A DNA stretch of 64,000 nucleotides from NCBI RefSeq assembly GCF_000002995.4, contig NW_025062477.1, positions 5,738,649 to 5,802,648 on the forward strand, written 5' to 3'. Position numbers and translations under genes: made by a program. Every line of letters begins with the position of its first letter. The first letter of the stretch is position 1. The notes below the pieces were generated by a model that was not told where the DNA came from, searched no databases, and worked only from the letters and a program-made list of their open reading frames with translations. This DNA comes from Brugia malayi. Its lineage: Eukaryota; Nematoda; Chromadorea; Rhabditida; Onchocercidae. Below are positions 16,100 to 35,467 of this stretch, piece after piece.

Positions 16100-17179
16100 A
16101 TGAACCATGATAATATGGAAGAAGCGTGTACATCATCAGTATTGAATTTATCTGTGTCCTCAATGTACCTTTTATGTGGTCAACCGGTAGCTGTCGATTT
16201 GGTCAATAATAAAACTGTGTGTGGGAATATATTCACGTTTGATCCGATCACTCACTCAGTTGTAATTATTGCTTTCGCATGTAACGCAGGTATGGCCTTT
16301 AATGTCGGTTGCTTAATTCTGATTAAGTTAATGCTACTGATGAATGAATTCTTATAACGAATATCTTTCGTAATATCTGTAGGAAATGTGGTAGATTTAA
16401 TTATGAAATGTAGTTATTTGTAGATTATTTTGCGCATAATATTGTATATTTAAGAACCAAAGACAGTGAGAGTTGTTCCTGGTGCTTCGATAAAACATTT
16501 GAGAAAATTGGATGATGACCATTTACCGGATGGATGCATTAAAAAAACGCCGGAACTGGAATGTTGGCTTGGAAAGTTGTTGAGAGGTGCACCGCAATCA
16601 TCCAAACAACAAGTTGCGGAGAGGTATTTTTTATAGATTTCGAAGTTCAGTGCAATTCCTTTCATCATCCAGTCTTTTATAAGGCTTTAAATTGGTTTCA
16701 TCAGCCTCTTTAATTATATTCAGCCTTCTTTGTCCCAACTAATCTCTTGCATTTTTATTTCTTGTATTTTGAGGATTTGTCTTTCCTTTAATTATTTGGG
16801 AAGATGTGTTGTACAGTAACGTTGGTGATGAAAAGTGACGCATACTTTCTGAAAATTTTCAGCCATCAAATATTTGATTCAGTTCATGTAATTTCTTGTC
16901 TGTGCACTTAACTACTCCATCTAAGGGAAATTCGATCACCTGATCTATACACCAATTTTTAGACGAAAAAGATTGATTGAATGGTTGGAACAGAACCAAA
17001 TTCGAGTGAAAAGCAATAATGACGGATCAATTACTGTATTTGATGCTGTACGAATCGTCGCACCTTTTACTGCAGACGATTGTTTTTGTGATAATACTAT
17101 CATTTTATCGAGAATGAAAAGACTGATTTCAAAAGTCCCCGAAATGAGCTGTTCATTGGAAATTAATCCATCTGTATAG
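16100..17179 (+). CDS. gemin6: Gemin6-like SMN-complex subunit
   Basis: Three exons, 16100-16289, 16455-16623 and 16963-17179, with phases 1 and 2 matched, give about 191 residues. The N-terminal part (PVAVDLVNNKTVCGNIFTFDP, abbreviated) looks like an Sm-fold strand pair. The C-terminal part matches the human Gemin6 C-terminal domain as I recall it: RKRLIEWLEQNQI, then a short linker, then NTIILSRMKRLI, against RKNSLKKWLEKNHI...NEIILSRVQDLI. Gemin6 pairs with Gemin7 through Sm-like folds within the SMN complex, which loads Sm rings on snRNAs in the cytoplasm. The ATG follows a probable leader acceptor at 16065. An AATAAA motif about 70 bases past the stop may be the polyadenylation signal. 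The next gene lies 560 bp downstream on the same strand. Confidence 0.8.
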
Positions 17180-17737
17180 TTTGTTGGGAATTGCTGCATT
17201 TGCTGCCTTTGTTTTTTTTTTATTGAAATTGTGTGTGTAAACTTATTAATAAATGCGGAAGATATGAATGTTGTTTTGATGATTTGCTGTTTTATGGTGC
17301 AGTTTAAATAATATTTGCAGAAATATTCCCTGCTTTTGCTATTTTATCGGAAAACTTCAGCTTCATAAAGATGTTTTTCATGTTTAGATATTTTTTAAAG
17401 TATTTCCGTAGTTTTTAGTTCCAAAATTTTATTTCTATATTACGGATCGAACATTCATTTATTAGTTAGTTAATTTGAAGTGAAAATGGATATACTAGCG
17501 TCAATAAAAAATTACCTTTTAAGAAATGGTTCTTCAATTTATTAAAGAATTTTTTTTTTGTCTGGATACTTATTTGTGATAGGTTTTCCGCACTACTTTT
17601 TTCGCGCTAAACAGGTTACGAAAACTTCGATAAATAACGGTTTGTAATTTTTGTCTATTTGTATTGTAAATACTTATTCGAGTAATTTGAATTGCATAAA
17701 TATTTTAGGAAGGAATAACGCGATCGGAAGTAAGGAA

Positions 17738-20700
17738 ATGGAAATGCTTTACAATGAAAACAAAGTAGCTGCAGTGGTAAGAATCGAACAAGGTAGTGAA
17801 GGAAATACTGACAATCGAGTGGTGATCAATGAAGAGCTCTCAACGGAGGGTCGGAATTTTAAGAAAAGATTTTTAGACAGTAATCAAATAGAAGTAATTG
17901 ACAAAGAACATGAAGATAGCAAATGTGACAATAGTGGAGCTGTGGAAGATGCATTAGAGAGGACGATAAACGAAGTTGCAGAGGTATATGATTTAGTTGT
18001 ATTTACATTAGTTTCATTTGATGATCTTTATTATGATAGAGCGACAAATCAATCCTTATAATTTTCGTTATTATCTTTAGTTATATTTTGCAGACAAGTT
18101 TGCAGAGTGCTGCTGTTGAAGGGGAGGATCTGACGAGCGAAGGTTCGAGGTGTGTTGAATTTAGATATGAAAATCGATATTCTAAAAAATCTTCCGTGTT
18201 TCAACATTTCAAGACTAAATTAACACGATTAATAAATTTGACTGAGCTTATTTTGATGTGTTTATATCATTGTTTGAGATAGACCTGAAGAGTATAACGA
18301 ATAAAGTTCACAGTATCGGTGATAAAATAATACATTCATTGGTTAGGCTACAATTCATTGAAGTAGCTAGGTTGCAGAAGATCGATTACTCTTCAAATGA
18401 AAGATTATTTCCTGTATCTTTGATTAAGGAGGAATAGAGCTCTTACTATATGAGTATTTGTTTTTAAATTGAAAAAAAAGAAAAAAATTAAGAAAGAGAA
18501 GCAAATACGACTGGGATGCACCCATCGTTAAGGACATTGTTCGACGAGTTAAAAATCATCGTTTATCTCATGCCAAAGCAGCTGAACAGCTTTCTCTACT
18601 AATGGATGCAAAAGTAACATCTATTGGAGTTCGGTTGCAAGTTGTTAAAATGGCAAATGATGAAGCACTTGCGGTGAGAGTTTTGAAATTGTAACTGAGT
18701 TGCCTTATGCATGTTATTTTCTGTATATAATGTGACATTCACTGAAATATGTTATGTGCATGTAGGCACTCTCAAATATACGAGAAGTACGTATAAACTG
18801 TTTGTATGCATACTTAAAAAGCATTTACATGAAGAGAATATACTTGTAATATGATTTTTTTTTTCAGTGATTTTCTGGTTTAATGGAAATTAAAAATGGC
18901 ATGAAATTACTTCATTAGTGATTTTTAGAAGCAGGATCAGCGGAGTAGCTGCTCAAAAACATTCAAGAATGGCAGTTCCTCCCCAAGCAAAGTTGAGAAC
19001 AAAACAGCAGGTGTAATGAGAGAACGTGAAAGTAAATCACCTGTTTCTTATCGTACCAGAAGCAAAACTGGTGTAAAACAAAATGCAAACACTTTACAAA
19101 CTAGTAAATCGGAAAATGGTATGGAAGTTCACGTTACACGATCAAATATGGACGAGACTAGCAGTCAATGTACAGGAAATATCAGCAATGGAATTAGGTA
19201 ATAATTTTTGTTTTAATATTTGGCTTAGCAACGTTTCTTTAAAAAATTGCTTAGAACTAGCTGAATTTATTCGTGCACAAAATTTTAAAATATTTTCAAG
19301 TAAAAAAAGAATTGATCGATGGAAAAGAGATTTTTTTGCTTCTTAAATTTTAATTTGATAATTCATTTCTAAGTAGCCAGTTTTTGGAATACAGCTTCTC
19401 TAATCTAATTGTTAGTTATCAAATGCTTAGTTAGTAATTTTTTTTCAATCGCATTGACGGTAGTGATTTTAGCTAGCTAATCCATTTAGAAAAACGAAAA
19501 AGAACGAAACGTTTGCAGTTTGTCTGTAGCAGCAATGCAGAGTGATGCAACAAACAATCAGCTTTATTTGCCTATCATCATTTCACAGCCACCAACCACA
19601 ACATCAGTGGCCACGAAAATGGTACCACCAGTTATTCGGCTTTTGGATAATGAAGGAAAATTGACACATATTGCGGTTGCTGAAAATGGCAGCTACAAAT
19701 TATACCGTGTGAATGAAGGAGGTACAAATGCTGAACATATGCAGATGGTTAATCAAGCTGTGTCGACTGGCAATGCATCATGTATGTATTGAGAATGCAT
19801 TCACTCTTTCTGAATATTTGAAGAAATTTCTTGCTAGTTTCTGTCGTAGCTTTAATATAGGGAGTAAATTAAACTAGGATTAGAGAATGGTTTTTAATGA
19901 ACTTTGAGATGATTAGCAATATTTTGTTTGGTGCTGCGCTGATTCAAAAAGGAAGATACTCGTCATGTTTCGGTATTCATGTTTCCGGTTTCAACTAAAG
20001 GTATTTAACTATCTTAGCTCGTTACCGATATGATTTTTTACTGCTTACTTTTTTCTTTTCTCCATTATCTTCAGCAAAAAGGTTTCCAGTGCTGTATTAT
20101 TATACTGAAATGCGATATCGTCCTATGGTACTTGGTTTATATCGCTATTTTCATCAAATGTTAGCCAGAGCGGTAACGGTTGAATTTCGTCCTATTGATT
20201 AATATTTTTATTTAGCAAATACTGAACCTTCTACAAATAATATAACCGTGCCGGATACCCAGGAGACGACGAAATTGGAAAAAAGTATGACTCCTAGCTG
20301 TAGTGCAAATTATTACATCGAAAGTGTTCCAGCGCAACAAACTTTGGGAGCCCTGGTGGGTATACCGAAATTCGTCAATCCGCAACGGTATGGTGGAAGT
20401 AATGTATACACCAGGACAATTGGACCTGTATGTTATCCGTTTAAATGCCTTAATATTTTTTCTTTCTTTCCTTTGTTATTTTATAAAATCTTGTCAAAGT
20501 TGAATCTCCAGCGATTCATGGTGCTCAAATTTAATTGGTTATGAAATAAACAAAATGTGCTTGCTTGAATGTCTTAGTGTTGACTTAAATATGATTAAAA
20601 ATGTCCTTTTCAGGTAGGCACAACTAGTACAATTCCATGCACAGGCGGCATACGGTGACTTTTTTTTTTTTCAATATAAAAAGTTTTCTTCAAAGATATC

Positions 20701-22636
20701 ACGTTTAGTTCATAAATTAAGAACTAGAATTAAAACTGTCGATCCAGTTATTGCAACACATTTTCAGGTACTGATAATGCGAATGAACGTTAGTTCATTT
20801 TTATTATAAGATACGATGTGGTGTGTTTGTTTTAGATCTCGAAACGAAATAAAAGAAGAAGTTAAAAGATTGATTCATTGTTTGAAGTCTCAACATATTA
20901 CTTGTGAAGAAGCTATGAAACAGTTATTCGAATATGTTGCACTGAATCCATCAAACCTTACTTTACCTATGGAAAAGGTAAGTTTTTTTTTGTGAAATAT
21001 AAAGGTTTCTGTTTTGTATTTTACGAGTATTAATTTTTACATAGTGTGTAGAATTTTCAACAGAATTTCTGCTAAAATATTATTGTAGGGATCCCACTGC
21101 TATTTGTAAAAACCATATATGTTTAGTGATGTTTTGATTAAGCAAAATAATTAACATTTTGTGCAAGTGGCCTTCTTTTTCAACACATCGAAAACAGTTT
21201 ATTTATAGCAAGTGAACGATGTAGACGAAAACAAGCAGAAACCGGACAACAGGTCAGATTTGTTTACTTGCAGAATGGGTGTTTATATAAAAGAATGGTC
21301 TTTCGGATAGGATCGAATTGATTGTTTTGGTTTATGAAGCCTGTTGGTTTATGTTTTAGGAAAATGTTACACATGCGCATGAAAAATTAGCTAATGGTTA
21401 GATGAAATAAGAAATACCTTAGCTTTGTTGTTTCACCATTACAAGGCACTTACGTTCCAGCGTGCGTGTGTTTCATTAGTTAATTGTGATATGAGGAGCT
21501 TTAGGGAGAAATTTGTTAGGCGGCAAAAAAATGTTGAAAATGAAAAATGTAGAGCTGACATATTGGTATTTATTACAGTGTAGATTATGAGGTACCACCG
21601 CAGCGGGAATGTAGTGCTGAAGATGGAAACGAACCGTATACAAGGCTAGTTGATGAGCAGGGAAATATGAACATTGCCGTTGTAGAAGGCGAAGGTTATC
21701 GGGTCTATCGGTTGAATAAAACAGCGCAAAATCGCGAATTATATAAATGCGCCGATTGTGATTTATTACATAAAACCAAAAAAGATCCAGTAAGTGATAC
21801 ATGACAAATGCGGTGATCTCTTGATTCACTCACATAAAAATGCTTATTACACAACAAACAGATTCTTTTTAGAACAAAGATAAGTAGATAATAAACAATA
21901 TCTGCATAATGTCAATAATGACTGTTAGTAATTGTTTTGGGACATAAATAATTTGTTGTTGACAAGTTAAATTTATTTCTCTGGTAATTGGCTTAAATAT
22001 ATATATATATATATATATGCTTAGTTGTCGAACAATTTATCAGGCAATGTAAAAAATTAAAAATTCATGTCCTTTTTCCTGATCTATATTCTTGACAAAA
22101 ATCTAATTCAGAAAAAAAAATTATTGGTTATCAAAAAATTTTTTTCTTTAAGATTGCGCAAGTTGAAATTGTCGATGGCATATTGATTGGTGACATCCAT
22201 CCTTCACATCATCCAAGATGTCCCTTGCAAACACTATCAGTAAAAGATTGTGAACAAAATTCGGTTAATGACGAACGAGAGTCTTTGTTATTTCCTGAAG
22301 CGACTACGGCACGTTGTTTTCATCGATTCTTCTACACTTACTTTGAAAGAGAAGAAGTTAATTGTAGCACAGCATATCTTAAGCATTTTTTGTGCTAATA
22401 TCCGTATTTGTCTTTAGGATGTTGAAGAAGGTCGAAGAGGAGATGAAGCGGGAAAAAGTACTAGTGCAAAGCGTACACCAAAACAAAGTGGTCGTAGAAG
22501 TCGACAAACGACTAAATCACCAGTCAGAAAAAGACCTCATGTTGTACCGGAACGAAGTTTGGGAATGACATTGAGAAAACGAAGAGCGAGGACGTTAACA
22601 AGTCCGGGAATTTATGACTCTGAAGTAATGAGTTAA
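17738..22636 (+). CDS. Two-half nuclear-type protein with FLYWCH-like zinc module, function unknown
   Basis: Twelve exons: 17738-17983, 18094-18149, 18493-18673, 18929-19197, 19519-19781, 20216-20427, 20614-20654, 20836-20977, 21209-21252, 21579-21789, 22153-22239, 22418-22636. They give 656 residues. I do not recognise the family. Residues ~101-160 form a helical segment (VRRVKNHRLSHAKAAEQLS) that is echoed in exon 8 (KRLIHCLKSQHITCEEAMKQL). Residues 290-316 (RLLDNEGKLTHIAVAENGSY..) are echoed at 507-531 (RLVDEQGNMNIAVVEGEGY..). The second copy continues into a Cys/His set (C542, C545, H571, H574, H575, C578) spaced like a FLYWCH finger. The C terminus is basic (KRTPKQSGRRSRQ, RKRRAR), suggesting a nuclear DNA- or chromatin-associated protein. 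The start is chosen after the acceptor at 17708; a further in-frame ATG follows two codons later. Confidence 0.72.
20075..20172 (+). other. Candidate alternative exon of the two-half zinc protein
   Basis: This 98-base open segment has a TCTTCAG acceptor and a GTAACG donor. It enters in phase 1 and leaves in phase 0, exactly like exon 20216-20427, so either could splice between 19781 and 20614 but not both in frame. It would encode about 32 residues rich in Tyr/Arg (YYYTEMRYRPMVLGLYRYF). Whether it is used is inferred only from phase and splice sites. Confidence 0.4.
20684..20767 (+). other. Unplaced open segment with splice signals
   Basis: These 84 bases are open for 28 codons (SRLVHKLRTRIKTVDPVIA within it). 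They follow an AAAAAG acceptor and precede TTTTCAG followed by GTACTG. The segment is phase 0 in and out, but the neighbouring exon ends in phase 2, so it does not fit the main transcript. It may be an alternative or abandoned exon. Confidence 0.25.
21997..22018. repeat. Short AT dinucleotide repeat in intron
   Basis: About eleven AT units lie in the intron between the zinc-module exons 21579-21789 and 22153-22239 of the two-half protein gene. This is a simple microsatellite. Confidence 0.9.
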
Positions 22637-25600
22637 AAGTAAATTTTTTTCACTTTAGGTTTGTATGTTGTGATATGAAAATGTATTCTCATATGTGTTA
22701 TGTATTCTCACTTCTTAGGTACTTGTTGCGTTTGAGAATAGCAGAATTTCTAATGCATTAGAATAAAGTAGAAGTAAACTTAGTGTGGAATTTAATCTTC
22801 ACTCATGGATGCTGTTTATTGAGTATTTTTGAGAATTGATAGAATTTGTATGAATAGTTCATAACTATAAAGTAACTCCTATCAAAAAATGTTTTAATTT
22901 CCAATTCACCATATGATTTTGGTTTCTGCCATTTTCTAGCAGAAGAAAAGAGAAATATTTGTGAGAATAAATAGGGGATAAATTCGATATTATGTAATCT
23001 ACCACAAATATAGTGGGAAATAAGTATCGAAGTCATTATAATGCTGTTCGATATTCTTTTCATGTTTTATATTTGAAACAGCCACCGCAATGAATTGTTT
23101 TATGTTTTTCCTTGCATATCCTCAAGTTTTGCTTTTGTAAGGGCATGGTTCAATATTATTGCTTAGAGTTTTTTTTTTTTGATTACATTTTTCAGAATTC
23201 CCTGAATATTTCTGTCTGAAACATTTCCTTTGCACCCTTTTTATATGTGCAAAAAATATTTGCAACCCATTCATCCGGTATCTTTTATTTTGTCAGTGTT
23301 AATATTATGATTTGCAAGTACAAAGCATAAAAAAAGTTTGGCAATTTGAGGAGTAAGAAAAATAGAATAAATGATTGCCATTGCTCCATAATTATCTCTG
23401 ATAGTGTTCTTTCGAAAAGATTGTGGTGACGGGATTATTTCACGGGATTACTTCACCAAACCAGCTCAGCTAATCTGGTCAAAAAAGATTAAAATGAAAA
23501 CTATCTGATATATACCTGGCAGTGGTTAAAGCACTTTGATTTATTAGTGGCTCCTTTACATGATAGTTTATGAAAAATGATGTGCAATGATTTAGAATCA
23601 TAATAGAAGTGTTTCAGAATACCATTCGTTATATTGAATTATTCTCCATATTGATTCGTTTTCATTCTGCCTGATGTATTTTTATTTCTCATAGTTATCA
23701 ATAAACCAATAAATCGGCTAAAACAAACTTATGTAACGCAAGAAATTCTCCCACAATAACTGAATACTTCATCATTCCAATAGAATTAATATTAATGAGA
23801 ATTTTGACAGTTGAAAAATTCCGGCAATAAAAAAAGAAAATAATTGTACTTGGATTCGTTTTAGCCGTTATTTATGAAATTCAAATCAGTAATATTTAGG
23901 AAGGTAAATAAGCGGATAAAATAGTGTTTAACATATTATCTTTTATTCTTAGTAATGAAAATGTCGGATTTTGGTTATACAATGATAGAAAGATAGAAGG
24001 AGGAAGAGTGAATGTTAGAGAAGATTCGTGAAAATTGGGTTACCATTGTAGTATGCAAAAATTTAGCTTCGTATTGATCTACATTAAATTCGAGATAGCG
24101 CATGAAAAAAAAAAATTCTTTTTCATCTCTTCCATTTTCTCTTATAACATTTAATATGTTTCATTCATATTAGAGAAATTTCTCAGTTTGTTAAGAAATT
24201 TTTTTAAAAGATTCTTTGAATAGCATTAAATTTTACATTTCGATTAATTTTGTGGATACAGCAACTCTCGATGAATTCAATATGCACCGAATATATCATA
24301 AATGTAGCGACTCTTTTGAATGAATCATTGTATGATCAATATGAATTATATTATTGTATTTCTTTTGCTTGAATATATCTTACAATCTCGATTCATTTCA
24401 AATTCTCGACATAAATTCTATCATCCAATGAGGGTAATTATCTCAAGCATAACAACAAATGTGAAAAATGGAAATTTTGAGAGAGCTTCTCCTTTCAAGA
24501 GCGAAAGAGACAGAGAGGGAGAGAGAGTCCTGATTCCTCGTAAAAAGGTAGCAAAAGTGGGATCGTATCTGCAAATATACATTTTTCAAAAAACTTATCA
24601 CTCATCACTTTATTGGTTATGTGTAGCGAAGCGAAAGAGAGTGTGATTTGTGGAGAGTGCGAACGGTGGTAGAATGGAAGAGAGTGTATTTGAGATGGTA
24701 AGTGAGATTAGTGGTTTGAAGTTGGTTTGTCTCAAAGAGCACTTTAGAAAACTGTAGGGATGGATTGGGATGTGGTGTGTGTGGGTTAGTCTCGATGATT
24801 GATGAAAGTCTGGGTATTTCTGTGACTCCCATATTAGTAGCAGTAATTTGTAGGACGTATGAAAGAACAATGGAATGTGTCAGAATTGATCTTTGCTTGT
24901 CTAGAACTATCTAACAAGTTATCATCCAGAAGTATCAATTTGCTCAGCTAAGTGACAAATCTGATAGGAAGTAAACTTTATGATAGGCAGACTTGAAATA
25001 CATTACTCTCAAATATATTTATCATTTTTATGTTCTACATAATTTTTGAACTTTCCTAATGAGTTCATTCAGATTCTTTTCATTACTCGGTCATTTTTGA
25101 ATTTCATTCACTTTTTCTATATTCAATAATAGATTGATGGTCTAATTGCTGAGATATCTATTAATACACTATTAGTGCATATATTTTTCATTTTTTTGAT
25201 GATTAACAGAATTACATGTCAAGATTTTATCAGTTGAGCTCTATTTGCTAGTTCCTTCCTAACTTTGCTTTTTTTCCTTTTTTTTTTTATTTATCTGTGT
25301 GATAATTCAGTGGTATTTCTAGCTTCAAACTTGTGAATTTTTGAATTAATTCTTCACATTCACTCTTTCCATACCAAAATGATGAAAACAGTATTCCATA
25401 TCCTTTTCAGAAATTTTTGGGATAACTATTTAATTGTGGACACTAATTAGTCCTTGTTCCATTTATTATTGCAATCTATCTATACTTGATTGCAATCTAT
25501 ACTAGATTGCAATCTATCTTTATTACTTTGCCTTCCTTTTTTTTTTTATACTGTCTTTCTCATTCTTCTTTTGTCTCCTATTTCATTAAACCGTATGGTA

Positions 25601-25807
25601 AATATATCGTCACATATTCTATATTATCATGAAACGCAAAGGTGTAGTTGTGTTAAGTTGAAGGTGATTATAACGTTGATATTTATTTGATTTCTTTTTT
25701 GTACCTAACGATGTAATTATCAGTTTGATTAAAATTCAACCTAAAACTTCCCTGAATTGAAGAATACACGTGGAAATCCATGAGATCAAGTGATATATTG
25801 TTAGTTC
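22637..25807. other. Intergenic region, 3.2 kb, no gene seen
   Basis: No exon chain, RNA gene or organised repeat was recognised. A GA-rich stretch at about 24480-24540 and purine-rich sequence around 24630-24800 give open frames of low-complexity peptides without splice context. The region separates two same-strand genes and presumably carries the PNISR promoter. Confidence 0.5.
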
Positions 25808-31706
<5,899 letters not shown>

Positions 31707-34700
31707 GCAATGCCTGTGTTCTACATATATATGTGTAATTATGTAGGAGAAGCATTATTATTGATTGGTTTGCCACAGGAGTTCAAAGCATTTTGTCACT
31801 GTTTCTCAGCCAGGTCTTTGAATTAGCATAAACGTGTGTTTACAATTCCAAGCACTCATACACGGGTAAACGTGAATAATTGGTAAAAAATGCTTAAAAC
31901 AGTCTGCGTAGAACTAATGTGTTCAGAATTTTAATTGGATGTATTTGTTTTTAGTTGTTATCTGCTTAGAATCAGTTAACTCATCGTGTTTTTCTCAATG
32001 TCAGCTCTTTTTTTTTTTTTCTTGTATTTATGTAAGGATATCATCTTTTTTTTTTTTTTCGAATTGTCATTTGGATATGATTGTTACGTAGACTAGTTTG
32101 AAGCCCTACCATATTAGCCGGTGGTTGTTTAACATCTTTGCGATAGATAAAATGAAGTGATACGATTGATATTGGAAATTATGATTGCAAGAATACATGT
32201 ATGATGGTTGTATTCAGCGTTGACTACGTAATTACACTGTTTTTGAAAGATGAATCATATATTAATAACCGTTGATGGATATTAAAATGAATGACAATAG
32301 TCGTTAATTATTGTACTGTTTACAATTTTTTCTGAAATCTATCGTAATATCCTTTCAGGGATTCATTTGAAAGGTAGTGTAAAGTAGCGCTTATTGCATT
32401 ATTCATTTCATTAATGTACAAGTTAACAACTGAGGCATATATTTAAAAGATTTAAACTGAGTCATATATTTAGAAGATGCTGGAATTTTCGATTAAATTA
32501 TTCATAAGAATTTCAGCTTTTGTTGTTTTCTATTCATGTTATCCTTCTCTTTATTGTATTAAACCAGGAACTTACATCATTAAAGGAATATCTCAAATTG
32601 ATCAGCTAAAATACTCCTTGCATCCCTATTTCTTTTTTTTTTTTTTTGCATCTATTTGTTTAAATGCTATTGGAAAGTTTGCAACAGAATTTTCCAGTCT
32701 TCCATTCGAATTTCTTTTTTTGAAATCACTCGAGCAAGAAATTCTTATTTATGCATGAAATACTGCACTAATAGTTTAGTACAGAAAAGAATATGAATGC
32801 AAGATATCAATTTTCTAACAGACGAAGAAGTAGAACATGTGTATTTTGTTGATTCATATTGTTGTTTTTTATGTAAAGTTCAGAATTTTTCATAATATTT
32901 GTAATTACATTTTTAAACTTTTTTCGTCATTTCTTAAAAATTAGTCTCTTTTTTATTGGTGGTTGAGTATTAAAAAAAAAAAAAAAAAAAAATTACGTTT
33001 GTGTTATCAATCTACCTTAGCCATCTCTTATTTGTTTACATGCTGATCCTACTATGTGCGTAAAACGTTGGAACAATTTGAACTACACTTTTGCTTTGTA
33101 AAGTTGGCTTTTTTTTAAATTCTTTTTTTCTTTTAACCTAAATTATTTTATCCTTTTCCTTTCTTTTTCGAATTCTACCTCGGAATATAGTTAAAACGGT
33201 TGAATGAATTTACAAAAACTCATTTTACTTTTAATACAAATCCACTAAGCTAATTTGATGTTTTATTACTATATTGAGATAATTTCTTGTTTTCATTTAT
33301 TTTCTTACAAATGTTTGCAGAACTATTTTACATTTTACATTAAAAGGAAAATGTAGCATGCCAGTCGTATTGTAACTTCAATCTGTACACTTATTTCCAA
33401 TACCATAGCATTACGAATTTGGAGTGGATCTCCATCCTTTGGTTTATCTTTTTTCCTTAAATCATTTCCTTATTTTCTTTTCTTTTTTTTTTCGTTTTAA
33501 ATTTATAGTGCTAATTAAATTGGTTTTCTCTTCCCTAATTCATATCTCTATAAAACTTTTTTTGCTTAGTATCCATTGTTGTCACATTAAATGTCATAAA
33601 ATTACCCAAGTATCAGGCATGCTTAAGTTATAATTGGCATCATCAGTGTTTAATGTTAATTCATGATAGCACAAGCATGCACAGGAAATACTTCCTTTTC
33701 TTATTTATCTGTTGTTTCCTGTCCCTATGCTATCTTTTTTTTTTCTTTTTTGCTGCGTTAAAATTGGCGAAGAATTTCTTATTCATTAAATTTCGATTTT
33801 TTTTTAAATTGAAAACGAGCTGTTCTTTTATATTCGTGGTTTCTCCTTTCTTTTTTCCTCTTCGTTTTTTTTTTTTTCCTACACATTCTACTTATTACTT
33901 TGTTGTATATTTCAGCTTTTCAATCTATGATTTATTGATTTCTTCGATGAAGTACTGAACAGAAGTACTTGTTTACATTTGCCACGAACAATTCTACAAA
34001 TTTAAATGATTCAAGCAAGGATGAGATTGCTTTTGCATACTTCCACCCACATACATATATGTGAAATGAACCAAATATATATAAGTTGAACATCGATTGG
34101 CCTGCAGCCTTTTTTGATTTGAACAAATAAATAAGAAGTGGTTTTACACTTAGTACCGCTTGCAACTACAATGTATTTTTGTAACACATTTGCATAAATG
34201 ACATAATCATAAATTGCTATTAAATATACCATTAAACTCATATCTGTATCATTTTATATAATAATTATTCCAAAGATACTTTCATGACAATTGCATAGTT
34301 GGCTTAATATTTTGCATTTACTAAGCTGATTTGTCATGTAATTTTATATTTATATCGTTTTTTTTTTACCTTACAAAAAGATGTTTAATTAATAAATTAT
34401 CAAACTTAATTGATCATAATTTACATCACAAATACACAAAAAATGAGAAAAAAAAAAGAAAAATGATTTTTTAAAACCAATAAAACATGATGTTATTATT
34501 TAATATTCATCAGTCATTAATTTGCTAAATATTTCATTATTTTTTTTTAGTTTCCATACGATGTAAATTAATCAGTTTCATGCGAATTAGAATTATAAAA
34601 AAAGTAGAGAGAAGGGAGGTCAGATAGAAATGTTTTATTATTTTAAGTAAACCAAAGGTTTTAAATAATAATTTCTTGCTATTTCAGACATAATATTATA

Positions 34701-35467
34701 TATATGACAGAATTCGTCCACGCCTAAATTATTCAAATTTCAATTTAAAATCTTCGCTTATCTTTCCAGATTTATTTTGCAATAATAAATATAGTATGAA
34801 ATTTAAATTGCAAAATGTGAAATTTAAACCAATATAAAATTTAAATTAAAACCTAAACATAATACAAAAAATTTCTTTTCCTGCTATTTCCTGTTACTTC
34901 AGACATAATATGATAGCAACACAACAATAATTTAACAAACAAAAAATCCTATTTCAATTTCATAAGCTTCCATTACAAAGAGTCTTGAAATTGAATGAAA
35001 TTTTTGAAATTTGAGAAAAAGTGGAAGGGAGGAAAGATTTTAAATGTAACATTTGGTAGAAACATAAGTAATGATTACCTTCTCAGACAAACTGCTAATT
35101 TTGTATTTATTTTTAACATTATCACATTTGATATTTTTTCTAAGCAAGAAAAAAAATAACAGAAGAAATCGTTTGAATATTTTAAATTATTTCTTATGAA
35201 AAATTTCGTATCCTTATATTTTAACAAAATAACACAGAATTTAGACTAAAAGGGGAGAAAAAGAGAGAGAAGAAGAAGAAAAATTTCTTCTCTTCATTCA
35301 ATTTTCAATAATAAAATTTCACTCTCATTTTATTGCTAATGAACAAAATATAATAATAATATTTTATTCTTACGATTATGATGTTATTCTTGAAAGAGTA
35401 ATGATTTTTATCATTTTCAATTTGTTTTTTTATCACTAATTATTCATTCATTTTTCTTTCATATAAC

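Noticed and set aside
24320..24870. Plus and minus frames around a GA-rich region
   Set aside because: The peptides are low-complexity (charged or His/Pro/Thr-rich), with no exon partners and no homology recognised.
33424..33958. Plus-strand Phe/Leu-rich frames resembling membrane peptides
   Set aside because: They come from T-rich intergenic DNA; poly-T yields Phe runs, and no exon structure is present.
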